Source: Streptomyces sp. Z26 (GTDB taxonomy: Bacteria; Actinomycetota; Actinomycetes; Streptomycetales; Streptomycetaceae). Taken from it: DNA of 64,000 nucleotides. The notes beneath the pieces were generated by a model. That model worked only from the letters and a program-made list of their open reading frames with translations. It did no database searches and was not told the DNA's origin. The DNA lies in NCBI RefSeq assembly GCF_003665095.1, contig NZ_RCHV01000002.1, forward strand, positions 5,460,501-5,524,500, read 5' to 3'. The position numbers and the translations under genes are program-made. This document shows, piece after piece, positions 26,301 to 32,223 of this stretch (its first letter is position 1; each line of letters starts with the position of its first letter).

Positions 26301-27117
26301 CCACCGCGTCGAACAGCGCCGTCGTCACGAACGCCGTGTCGACCCGCTCCCGCAGCAGCGTCTCCGCCAGCCGCTCCGGCGACTGGACGTCGGCGTCCGG
26401 CACGACGACGCAGCAGCCGCCGGTCAGCAGCGGCACCCACACCTCGAAACTCAGCGCGTCGAACGCCGGGTTGGCGAGGCAGGCGTACCGCGCGCCGGGC
26501 TCCAGCCGTACGTAGCCGGGTCGGGCCAGCCGCAGCACGCCCGCGTCCCGTACGGCGACGCCCTTGGGGCGGCCCGTCGTACCGGACGTGTAGAAGAGGA
26601 ACGAGACCTCCGGCGCGGTGACCGGCGGCAGCGGCGCCCCCGTACGCCCGTCCACGTCCGAGCCCTCACCCTCGTCCGCCGTCAGCAGCGCCGCCGACGC
26701 CACCGTCCCCACCCCCGGCGGGAGTTGGTCCGGCGCCGCCTCCCCGGTGTGCACGAGCAGCGCCGCGCCGGAGTCGGTGAGGACGTGGTCCCGCCGGTCC
26801 GGCGGGCTCTGCGCGTCCAGCGGGACGACGCGGGCGCCGAGCCGCAGCACCCCGAGCAGCACGCAGACCAGCTGCCAGGAACGCGGCAGCCCCACGGCCA
26901 CGGCGTCCCCGTGCCGCACCCCGCGCGCCGCCAGCGCGGCGGCGACGCGCGCGGCGGTGGCGTCGAGGGCGGCGTGGTCGAGCGTACGGGCGCCGTCGCG
27001 GACGGCGGGCGCGTGCGGCGTACGTCGGGACTGCTCGTACACGGCGCGGGCGAGACCGGGCGCGGTGGCCGGGACGGACGGCGTGGACGGTACGGGGGTG
27101 GCGGGAGTGCGCATCAT
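17302..27117 (-). CDS. Hybrid NRPS-PKS megasynthase A-PCP-C-A-PCP-KS-KR-ACP-TE, no acyltransferase
   Basis: 3271 aa. In order: A1 (SGTTGRPKG near 176), PCP1 (GGDSLKAL, ~581), C (HHVAVDGW, ~765), A2 (SGSTGTPKG, ~1260), PCP2 (GASSLDLM, ~1669), KS (TACSSSL ~1896, EAHGTGT ~2032, IGHLGAAAG ~2067), a post-AT-like linker but no GHSxG domain, KR (LGGTGGLG ~2612, DYAAGNA ~2749), ACP (MGADSLLL, ~2922), TE (GWSFGAW ~3062, THYGL ~3227). By eye the A2 pocket reads D-V-Q-Y-V-A-H-V-V, a proline code; A1 reads D-A-F-F-L-G-V-T-F, aliphatic (Val/Ile-like). The predicted unit is Val/Ile-Pro extended by a reduced malonyl unit supplied by a trans-acting AT. The ATG overlaps the NRPS stop by 4 nt. No MbtH gene was seen. 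Confidence 0.9.
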   Translation of the reverse strand: MMRTPATPVPSTPSVPATAPGLARAVYEQSRRTPHAPAVRDGARTLDHAALDATAARVAAALAARGVRHGDAVAVGLPRSWQLVCVLLGVLRLGARVVPLDAQSPPDRRDHVLTDSGAALLVHTGEAAPDQLPPGVGTVASAALLTADEGEGSDVDGRTGAPLPPVTAPEVSFLFYTSGTTGRPKGVAVRDAGVLRLARPGYVRLEPGARYACLANPAFDALSFEVWVPLLTGGCCVVVPDADVQSPERLAETLLRERVDTAFVTTALFDAVVRAVPACFAGLGQLLVGGEQLNSRVVRAWYRHNADSRTQLHNVYGPTECTTFALCHPVPRDFDAPVVPIGRPLPETGTALVVPGTTRTAAPGEVAELLLSGTGVAAGYVDLPEETARRFVHLAGPDGRPVLHYRTGDLVRRDAQGDVTYVGRVDRQVKVRGFRVEPGELEQRIRTHPAVRQAYVCTRRAGGGGSDDGGEGPNELLAFVVVDPGLTWEEFDGHLGAVLPAYMRPHRLHRLEALPLTANGKVDQAALLARTDPPWRPDDDGRRHGATADGDGAVLAEVLELAARVLELPDPRPGDTWVACGGDSLKALRLRFEIRRRWGRDLPQSAVLDGDLAALAAAVEAAGDDTGPAYPAVTAAGARSAPATGEQQRLWLIQQRSPHSRAYDVRLAFALDGAVDRTALRTGLRLLCARHPALRTGFEASADGLLQVVGEAYDPWVEPDGAAEAGSGAAEDAFFAEPFDLARPRMLRATLLPTAAGGTLLLHLHHVAVDGWSLNVLLHDLSRAYADALSAGHPGNAAGPEAEQAAAPTPLDFAVWQEAWRSGAAYAAQRDKLLAHHARLADTTETPALRAAHPAAEPGAGLLHTELTGHGRDALDRLCAELGLTRFPLLLAVYAWALYGVTGRTRLRVAAPVAQRPVREFEDSVGMFANTVLLPLAVSPLGALREQLLLLARDARTVLERQDVALADVLHGRPGKAGGGPPFDFLFVLENTDFGALTLPGCVTSPRWPVPAEAKCPLTLSVVERPDGLALLWEYAREHFTEAEAAAADALFRRGLAALTGDPTADATPAEVVAGHRHALPTPGRGAVGAPGWSTVAEGFARQVARTPAAPALMTAEGPVDYGTLDGMAEALAAELLATYDVPGGEQPCHVALFMEPSAAHVVALLALARLNLTAVPLDPSYPPALLRQILDRTAPLCVLLPPDDATANGPANGGGSAFDAVDPGGVPRLTVTLSPGTSGPARAPVPHDGARPLYTLFTSGSTGTPKGVRVYDRTLCNLLRWQESSDGPGGAAATQQFSMLSFDVSFQEVFGTLCVGGCLHLVRPGWRQDVPALLERLESAGIERLYLPFVALQMLAEHGAHLGRHPSRLREVVTAGEQLVCTPAVRRWFAGMPGARLFNHYGPTETHVVSGLRLDGDPALWPDRPAIGTPVDGAVLHVVDEAGLPVPAGCPGELLIGGVIDTPCYLEEPGAGGPESADDDGLNVRRFTRLPYAEGLFYRSGDRAAFDTDGLLHFLGRADDQLKVSGHRLEPGQVEAALLRHPAVVGAVVAVDGRELVACLRCRDDAAPTPADLRRHLAGLLPAHVRVDRFRLLAELPRTPSGKLDREAALRAPAREPYADGTPDRTTHGAGGREQALSVRESALVAAFEEATGSPVGPDETYFEAGASSLDLMRFHLRLTAGLGLRLTVADLFEHVTPRQLARLVDGQGPDGAGDAEGTAGDTGTETGTRTAHGAGPADEATAVVGMAVRAPGAPDLAAFWDLVTTGRSGIEHFDASPGLVGARSQLDGMLAFDPGRFGISPQEARLMDPQQRHLLMTCVEALAHAGVGDTGAVRVGLVAGAGENTYFQSMLREGDPAALPDGFQLALHHDKDFLATKAAYHLGLTGPALTTQTACSSSLVAVHLAADLLRRGDADVMLAGGVLVDPTLSDGYRYRPQHIFSPDGRCRPFSDDAAGTVGGSGAAVLVLKPLSRARRDGDTVYAVLTGSAVNNDGAAKLSYSAPSVAGQRAAIRTALRRSGRTGADVAYVEAHGTGTRLGDPVEADALRQALGTTAPESCALSSVKSQIGHLGAAAGAVGLVRAVLAVHHGVVPPTPGFRAFNPEIGPDPAPFHVPTEAAPWPPERERVAAVSSFGIGGTNAHVVLEAGTTADAVPTTAVAPAHAAAGAGAGTGGVRVAGAVPLLVLSAAGEPQLRADAARIADYLERRPDAYGQVLRHLQAGRAHGRLRRGAVCPDARAAVAWLRTENTTRAEADTSAPPVPAEGRTAADLAGVWLAGRAVAWPEGPAQAPWDFPPPAFDLTDHDFARAAARSAGAVRDAGSVRSAGAPDTGVAVPERRPEAEWLHQPQWVRLRRATTAAGAGTGVGPTRAVVLVTEGPADPALADAFAATGGRVVRVEGAEGAEFARTGTDRFRADPVDPAQLRLVLDAFAGDTPGNDDSDGEGTAAPDRVDWVHALPLALDGPVSAAVLDRASRACLDTPAALVRAVSGTPYAALLRPWWLSYGARPVLGGVTRPEGALLAGVTEVAPQEGAPYGHWVDVAVPGPDGWARQLAALLAGAEREALPRQLALRGGHWWEQAVLPVTDPGPAAGTGAVWPADARGDHVVLGGTGGLGTALAEWLLTHTAGRVLLLSRRPEPPEALAPWADRVDLVAGDLADEPLDALAARIAARVAARPYGLASVVHAAGTGAGGLTARRDAAAMRRALAPKLRGALLAERLIAEHAPSLAVYCSSMSAHLGGVGQFDYAAGNALLDAFAHHDPAYDAPPSTPYATGCSAPYGDGTARLTLAWDVWRETGMAVRALGGDARHQAHLSVGLTVAEGQRVFGRAVGLGLPHLLVSATDVAASRVFYAGAAPAPTGPARPEPEPRTEPGAERGAEAGAERPAPERSAWELVTAELCGWLGLDGLDPDASLYDMGADSLLLLSLIDTVEQHLGVELDLASLSHRVSLNEILDRLADAGTPVPPPPGAAPVPVEVWQEGTGDDVLCLVHPVGGDVQAYRALVSALDPRLTVALIADPALRDPDHPRWSIDERARHYLAALHARFPGTGWRHHLAGWSFGAWVAAGMAAEAETAAAAAAAAAAGNGNGTGSGAGAYGGRVRSLHLLDPPSPGSGAVYREYDETQLKTLFAAELGSGDGSGAGDGTDGNGTGARGRAYADRLARCCLDNLRSMDGHRLPRITTTPTRLWLAREPVEGLPPLGPPRERRARWHAHLPDGAGTEVLGTTHYGLVRPPYAATVAADIEAAVARSRPTPAAPGPETAAHPRP
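17858..17887. repeat. Hexamer microsatellite (GCTGCG)x5 inside the TE domain
   Basis: Five perfect 6-bp units encode an in-frame polyalanine tract between the TE nucleophile region and the next strand, probably in the lid. Length changes by whole units would keep the frame, so the lid length may vary between strains. Confidence 0.75.
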
Positions 27118-30100
27118 GCCTCGGGCGTCGTGGTGGCCGTCGCGGTCGGGGTGCCGAGCCGGGCGAGTTCCTCGGTGATCAACTCGGCGATACGGGGAAC
27201 CCGTTCGCCCTCCAGCACGTCCCAGTGGCCGCCGTCCACCCGCTCGACGCGCAGCCCGGCACCGGCCCGCGCGTGCCAGAAGCCGCGCTGCTCCTCCTCC
27301 GCGGCGGCGGCCTCCGCCGGGTCCGCCGCGTCGGCGTCGGCCTGGACGAGGAGCAGCGGCGCGTCCGACGTACGGGGGGTGTGGTCGCGGGCGGCGGCCC
27401 GGTTCCGGTTGTACGTGTGGAAGTACCGGTCGATCTGCGCGTCGTCGATGCCCGGGTACATGCCGTTGAAGCGCACCAGCTTGTCCCGGAACTCCGCCGC
27501 CTCCACCGGCGCGAACGCCGCCCGCTTCGCCTCGTCGTCCGTCGCGTGCGTGTCCAGCAGCAGCACGGCGACCCGCCGGTGCCCGCGCGCCGCCAGCAGA
27601 CGGCCCATCTCGTGCGCGACGAGCCCGCCGTACGACAGCCCGCACAGCACCAGGCTCTCGTCGGGGTCGGCGCGTACGAGCGCCAGATAGCGTTCCGCCA
27701 TCGCCTCCACTGAAGTCAACGGCTCCTCACCGGCGTTGAGGCCCGGCGCCTGCACGCCCTGCACCGCGAAGCGGTCGGGGAGAGCCGTCGCCAACGGCAG
27801 GTAGCAGAAGGCCGTACCGCCCGCCGGATGGACGCACACCACGCGCCCGGCACCGCCGCCGTCGCCCGCCCGGAACTCGATCAGCGAGTCGTCGCCGGTC
27901 GGCACGCCCGTACGGACGCGGGCGGCGAGCCGTTCGATGGTGGGGTGCTCCAACACCTCCCGGATGGGCAGCTCGTGGCCGAGCTGTTCGCGGACGAGGT
28001 GCGCGACCTTGATGGCGGAGAGGGAGGTGCCGCCGACGGCGAAGAAGTCGTCGGTGATGCCGATGCCGGGGTGCACCAGCACCTGCCGCCAGATCCGGTA
28101 CAGCGCCATCTCCACGTGGTCGCGCGGCGCCTGCGTGTTGACCTGCGCGGGCAGCGCGGCGCGGGCCCGTTCCAGCAGCGCCGCGCGGTCCAGCTTGCCG
28201 CTGCGGTTCAACGGCAGCCGCGCGAACTCCGCGAACCGCGCCGGGATCATGTGGTCCGGCAGCCGGTCCGCCAGCGCCGCCCGCCACTCGTGGTGCGCGA
28301 GCGGCGGCCCGTCGCGGCCCACCCCCGCGACCAGCACGGTGTCGCCCGCCGGTCCCCGGTCCGCGAGCACGGCGGCCTCGGTGACGCCGGGCAGCTCCCG
28401 TAGGGCCGCCGCCACCTCGCCCGGCTCGATGCGGAAGCCGCGCAGTTTGACCTGGTCGTCGGCGCGGCCCACGAACTCGTAGTTGCCGTCCGGGAGCAGG
28501 CGTGCCAGGTCGCCGGTGCGGTAGACGCGGGCGTCCGGGTGCGGGGCTCGGTTCGCCGCTCCGTCCGGGCCCGGCCCGTCGGCGAACAGGTCCGCCTCTG
28601 GCAGGAAGCGTTCCTCGGTCAGGTCGGGCCGGTTCAGGTAGCCGCGGGCCACCCCGGCCCCGCCGATGTACACCTCGCCGGTCACGCCGGGCGGCACCGG
28701 CCGCCGCCGCCCGTCGAGCAGGTGGATGCGCGTGTTGTCGACGGGGCGGCCGATGGGCGCCCGCCGGTCGAGGTCGCGCGGTTCGTTGTACGTGATGCTG
28801 TAGACGGTGGTCTCGGTCGGCCCGTAGACGTAGCAGATCCGCAGGTCCGGCAGGACCTCCCGGAGCCGGTGCAGCGTCCGTTCCGGCAGCGGCTCCGCGC
28901 CGGTCGCGAGCTGCCGCAGCGCGAGGCCGCGCAGCCGCGCCCGCGAGTCCTCGTCGATCCACGCGACGTACGACGCGGGCAGCCACGCGTGCACGATCGC
29001 GTGCGCGCGCAGCCACGCCATCAACTCCTCGGGGGAGCCGCGCAGTTCCTCCGGTACGAGGTGGAGCGCCGCCCCGGTGGTGAGCGGTACGAAGAGTTCG
29101 TGCACGGACGCGTCGAAGCCGATGCTCGCCCAGCAGGAGGAGGCTTCGTCGGGCGTCGCGCCGTAGTGGTGCAGCCAGTTGTCCAGGAGGTTGACAACGT
29201 TGCCGTGGGTGACCGCGACGCCCTTCGGGCGGCCGGTCGAGCCGGAGGTGTAGATCACGTACGCGAGGTCGGACGACCCGACCGCCACCCCGGGCGTGCC
29301 GTCGCCGTCCGCCGCCTCCGCCTCGACGGCCGCCAACGGCAGCACCGCCGCCGACTCCGGCCAGGCGTCGGCCCGTTCGCTTTGGTCGGTCCGTTCGCCC
29401 CGGTCGGTGAGGACCAGCGCGGGCGTCGCCTCCTCGACGATCACCGCGAGCCGCCCGTACGGCTGCCCCGGGTCCAGCGGCAGGTAGGCCGCCCCCGCCT
29501 TCAGCACGCCCCAGACGCCGACCAGCAGGTCGACCGTACGGCCGCAGTGCAGCCCCACGACGTCCCCGCGCCGTACGCCCCGACCCAGCAGCGCACGCGC
29601 CAGGCGGTCGGACCGCCGGTCCAACCCGGCGTAGTCCAGTCGTACGCCGTCCGCCACCACGGCCGCCGCCCCCGGCCGCTCCCGTACCTGCCGCGCGAGA
29701 CGCTCCAACAGGCCGGGGGAGGCGGCGAGTCCGGTGGTACGTCCGGTGCCCGCCGCGCGCAGCCGTTCCCGCTCGTCGTCGTCCAGGAGGTCGTACTCCG
29801 CGACCGCGCGTTCCGGGTGCGCCGCCAACTGCCGCAGCACACGCGTCAGACAGCGGGCGTGCCCGCGTACGGTCTCGGCGTCGAACAGGTCCCGCGCGTA
29901 GTCGAGATGGCCCGTCACCCCGCCGTCCTCCTCGTGCACGGACAGCGTGTAGTCGAACTTCGCGGGCGCCAACTCCACGGGCAGCGGCTGCACTTCGGTC
30001 CCGTGCAGCCGTAGGGCGCCCTGCTGCGTCGTGCCCCACGCGAGCATGGTCTGGAACAGCGGCCCGTACGCCAGGCTGCGGCGCGGGTTCACCGCCTCCA

Positions 30101-31208
30101 CCACCCGCTCGAACGGCAGGTCCTGGTGGTCGAGCGCCCCGCGCAGCGACGCCCGCACCCGGCCCAGCGCCTCGGCGCCCGTCGGCTCGCCGGACAGGTC
30201 GACGCGGTGGGCGAGGGAGTTGACGAAGAAGCCGATCAGCCGCGCCGCCTCGGGCCCGCGCCGTCCCGCCACCGGGATGCCCGTGACGGTGTCCGGCTCG
30301 CCGGACAACCGGGACAGCAGGATGTGCCACCCGGTCAGTACGGCCGTGAACAGCGTGCACCGCTCCCGGCGCGCGACGGCCCGCAGCGCGGCCGTGGTCT
30401 CCGCGTCGAGACGTACGGGCACCCGGCCGCCCCGGTGGCTCTGCCGCGGCGGTCGCGGCCGGTCCGCGGGGAGGGCGAGCAGCGCGGGGGCGCCGTCGAG
30501 GCGGTCCCGCCAGTACGCCGCCTGCGCGGCGGCCTCCGGGCCCTCCGCCCAGGCCCGCTGCCGGGCGCAGTGCGCGGCGAACGTCGTGGGGAGCGGCGGC
30601 AGCGGCTCCGTACGGGCGCCGCCCGCGTGCGCGCCGTCGGCGTGCGGGCCGTCCGCCCCGGTCTCCGCCCGGTACGCGTCGTACAGGGCGCCCACCTCGC
30701 CCAGCATGACCTCCATGGACCCGCCGTCGAAGACGGAGTGGTGCAGGGTCAGCAGCAGCGCGTGGTGCTCGGGCGCCAGGACCAGCAGCCGCCCCCGCGC
30801 CAACGGCCCGTGCCGCAGGTCGAACGGGATGTCGCACTCGTCACGCTGCCGGTCCGCGAGCCGCGCCGCCGGGTCGGGGTCGGCCGAGACGTCCTCGACC
30901 GCCAGCGCGAACCCGCTGTCCGCCGGTACGGTCTCCTGCCGCGCCTCGCCGTCCACCGTGACGAAGCGCGTGCGCAGGGTCTCGTGCCGGGCCGCCACGG
31001 CGTCCAGCGCGCGGGCGAGCAGCGCCCGGTCCAGCGGGCCCCGTACGGAGAACGCCATCGCCTCGTTGTACGCCGTCCCCTCGCCCTCCGTCTGCGCCAG
31101 GGTCCACAACCGCTGCTGTCCGAAGGACAGCGGGGGGAGGGCGCGGGGGCCGGGCGGCTCCGGCGAGGGCGTACGGGAAAGGGTGCGGGGCGTGCGTGTT
31201 GCCGACAA
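27114..31208 (-). CDS. NRPS module C-A-PCP-TE
   Basis: About 1364 aa. A condensation domain opens the protein (LSFGQQRLW; HHSVFDGG near residue 158), followed by adenylation (IYTSGSTGRPKG ~655; YVYGPTETTVYS ~800), PCP (GGTSLSAIK ~1060) and thioesterase (GLSYGGLV ~1192, His in GGHWDVL ~1325). The A-domain pocket residues by eye are D-A-H-W-A-G-V-V-Y, a code I do not recognise. The start is TTG 31208 with GGAAGGG upstream; an earlier TTG at 31298 would lie in the promoter. A C domain needs an upstream donor, yet this is the first gene of the operon and ends in its own TE, so module order is not colinear. Likely first gene of a transcript running through the hybrid synthase to the dioxygenase. 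Confidence 0.9.
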   Translation of the reverse strand: MSATRTPRTLSRTPSPEPPGPRALPPLSFGQQRLWTLAQTEGEGTAYNEAMAFSVRGPLDRALLARALDAVAARHETLRTRFVTVDGEARQETVPADSGFALAVEDVSADPDPAARLADRQRDECDIPFDLRHGPLARGRLLVLAPEHHALLLTLHHSVFDGGSMEVMLGEVGALYDAYRAETGADGPHADGAHAGGARTEPLPPLPTTFAAHCARQRAWAEGPEAAAQAAYWRDRLDGAPALLALPADRPRPPRQSHRGGRVPVRLDAETTAALRAVARRERCTLFTAVLTGWHILLSRLSGEPDTVTGIPVAGRRGPEAARLIGFFVNSLAHRVDLSGEPTGAEALGRVRASLRGALDHQDLPFERVVEAVNPRRSLAYGPLFQTMLAWGTTQQGALRLHGTEVQPLPVELAPAKFDYTLSVHEEDGGVTGHLDYARDLFDAETVRGHARCLTRVLRQLAAHPERAVAEYDLLDDDERERLRAAGTGRTTGLAASPGLLERLARQVRERPGAAAVVADGVRLDYAGLDRRSDRLARALLGRGVRRGDVVGLHCGRTVDLLVGVWGVLKAGAAYLPLDPGQPYGRLAVIVEEATPALVLTDRGERTDQSERADAWPESAAVLPLAAVEAEAADGDGTPGVAVGSSDLAYVIYTSGSTGRPKGVAVTHGNVVNLLDNWLHHYGATPDEASSCWASIGFDASVHELFVPLTTGAALHLVPEELRGSPEELMAWLRAHAIVHAWLPASYVAWIDEDSRARLRGLALRQLATGAEPLPERTLHRLREVLPDLRICYVYGPTETTVYSITYNEPRDLDRRAPIGRPVDNTRIHLLDGRRRPVPPGVTGEVYIGGAGVARGYLNRPDLTEERFLPEADLFADGPGPDGAANRAPHPDARVYRTGDLARLLPDGNYEFVGRADDQVKLRGFRIEPGEVAAALRELPGVTEAAVLADRGPAGDTVLVAGVGRDGPPLAHHEWRAALADRLPDHMIPARFAEFARLPLNRSGKLDRAALLERARAALPAQVNTQAPRDHVEMALYRIWRQVLVHPGIGITDDFFAVGGTSLSAIKVAHLVREQLGHELPIREVLEHPTIERLAARVRTGVPTGDDSLIEFRAGDGGGAGRVVCVHPAGGTAFCYLPLATALPDRFAVQGVQAPGLNAGEEPLTSVEAMAERYLALVRADPDESLVLCGLSYGGLVAHEMGRLLAARGHRRVAVLLLDTHATDDEAKRAAFAPVEAAEFRDKLVRFNGMYPGIDDAQIDRYFHTYNRNRAAARDHTPRTSDAPLLLVQADADAADPAEAAAAEEEQRGFWHARAGAGLRVERVDGGHWDVLEGERVPRIAELITEELARLGTPTATATTTPEA

Positions 31209-31297
31209 GAGCGGCCCTTCCGGCGTGCTGTGGACGGTCGGTTCAGGAGGTGGCCGAGCGCGGGTGGCACGGCCCCTCGTGAAGGCCGCCGGAGCCA

Positions 31298-31327
31298 ATC
31301 ATTGGACCGAGCTTTTCACCCTGTCAA
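31298..31327 (-). promoter_or_regulatory. Candidate sigma-70-type promoter of the NRPS operon
   Basis: On the minus strand TTGACA (31327-31322) is followed after 18 bp by AATGAT (31303-31298), about 90 bp before the TTG start. The -10 hexamer lies inside an 11-bp palindrome CCAATCATTGG (31295-31305), a possible operator. No other gene lies in the 310-bp gap 31209-31518. Confidence 0.5.
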
Positions 31328-31518
31328 TGGTCGCCTTGGTCACTCTCCGTACGATCGGGGTGCGTCATGGCCCCTTTGCGTCATACGGCCGTCACGCTGC
31401 GGTCACGCCGAACGCCCCGCCGACGCGCGGTCGGCGGGGTGGTCGGGACGGTCGGGGCGGTGGTCGGCGGGCTCCGGGGGGCGTTTCCGCTGGGTTCCCG
31501 GAGCCCGTCAGCCGTACG

Positions 31519-31833
31519 TCAGGACGGCGAGCCCGGCTCGGAACCGGGACCGCGTTCGCGATGCGGGTCGATGTCGGTGTCCGGGGCGGGCAACGGGGGC
31601 AGCTGCGCCGGGTCGTCCGTCCGCAGGGCCGGGCCGTGCGGGGTGTTCGGACTCGCGAAACCGGGGCTGGCGAACCCCGGGCTGTCGTACCCGTGACTCT
31701 CGAACTCGGGGCTCGCGAAAGCCGGCGCGGAGAAGTCCGGGGTGGAGAACTCCGGCGTGAACGCGTCCCCGTCCCCGCCGCCGTCGGGCTGCCCCTGGGG
31801 CTGCTGCCGGGCGTCCTGCTCGTCCTGCGCCAT
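31519..31833 (-). CDS. 104-aa protein with FxSPx pentapeptide repeats
   Basis: ATG 31833 follows a strong GGAGG site. Residues 1-24 are Gln/Gly/Asp-rich and hydrophilic. Residues ~25-63 consist of about eight tandem units of four or five residues with an aromatic at position 1 and mostly Pro at position 4: FTPE, FSTPD, FSAPA, FASPE, FESHG, YDSPG, FASPG, FASPN. A Pro/Asp-rich hydrophilic tail follows. There is no signal peptide, Cys or TM segment. It lies 310 bp upstream of the NRPS operon in the same direction. I do not recognise the family. A multi-core RiPP-like precursor, a disordered binding protein or a structural repeat are all possible. Confidence 0.7.
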   Translation of the reverse strand: MAQDEQDARQQPQGQPDGGGDGDAFTPEFSTPDFSAPAFASPEFESHGYDSPGFASPGFASPNTPHGPALRTDDPAQLPPLPAPDTDIDPHRERGPGSEPGSPS

Positions 31834-32080
31834 CGTGCGACCTCCGAACCTGCGTGGGTTTGCCGGAGGCCCCGAAGGGCATCCGTGCCTCTCGAACGTC
31901 ACGCCACGCGCACCCGCACCACGCGGGACACGCATGGCACACGGCTTCCCCACGGGGCGCCGTCCCGAACCCCGCACGGGAGACCTTCTTCTCCCCAACT
32001 CCCCCTCCACCGGCGCAAAACGGAGCATCACGCCCCCGCCGTCCACGTACCGTCCGCAGCACGCAAGGAGCCCGTTCCCG

Positions 32081-32155
32081 ATGAAGCTCTTCGTCATCGC
32101 CGCACTGATCATGCTGATCGTCCTGTACGTGTCGATCCGCAACCGCCGCCGCTGA
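32081..32155 (+). CDS. 24-aa single-helix membrane peptide
   Basis: ATG 32081 with AAGGAG ten bases upstream. The sequence is one hydrophobic helix (LFVIAALIMLIVLYVSI) followed by a positively charged RNRRR tail, so the tail would face the cytoplasm with N-out topology. It is followed 40 bp later by a strong hairpin. Peptides of this shape include small regulators of membrane proteins and type I toxins; no antisense RNA or partner is evident. The 247 bp upstream (31834-32080) hold no other recognisable feature. Confidence 0.5.
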   Translation: MKLFVIAALIMLIVLYVSIRNRRR

Positions 32156-32194
32156 TCCCCGCACCCGCACCCCGCACCCGCCCCGCCCCGCCCC

Positions 32195-32216
32195 GGGGCC
32201 GCGATCTCGCGGCCCC
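32195..32216. terminator. Hairpin GGGGCCGCGA-TC-TCGCGGCCCC
   Basis: A perfect 10-bp inverted repeat with almost no loop (about 8 usable base pairs) lies between the 3' ends of the 24-aa peptide gene and the convergent TPR gene. Likely bidirectional terminator. Confidence 0.65.
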
Positions 32217-32223
32217 GCTCGCG

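Noticed and set aside
17302..27645. Extending the hybrid NRPS-PKS upstream to 27645
   Set aside because: The extra 176 residues are antisense-like low-complexity sequence over the upstream TE domain; ATG 27117 overlaps the upstream stop as expected.
16349..31833. An MbtH-like or PPTase gene in the NRPS locus
   Set aside because: No short frame with the MbtH NxExQxSxWP pattern or a PPTase motif was found in the locus.
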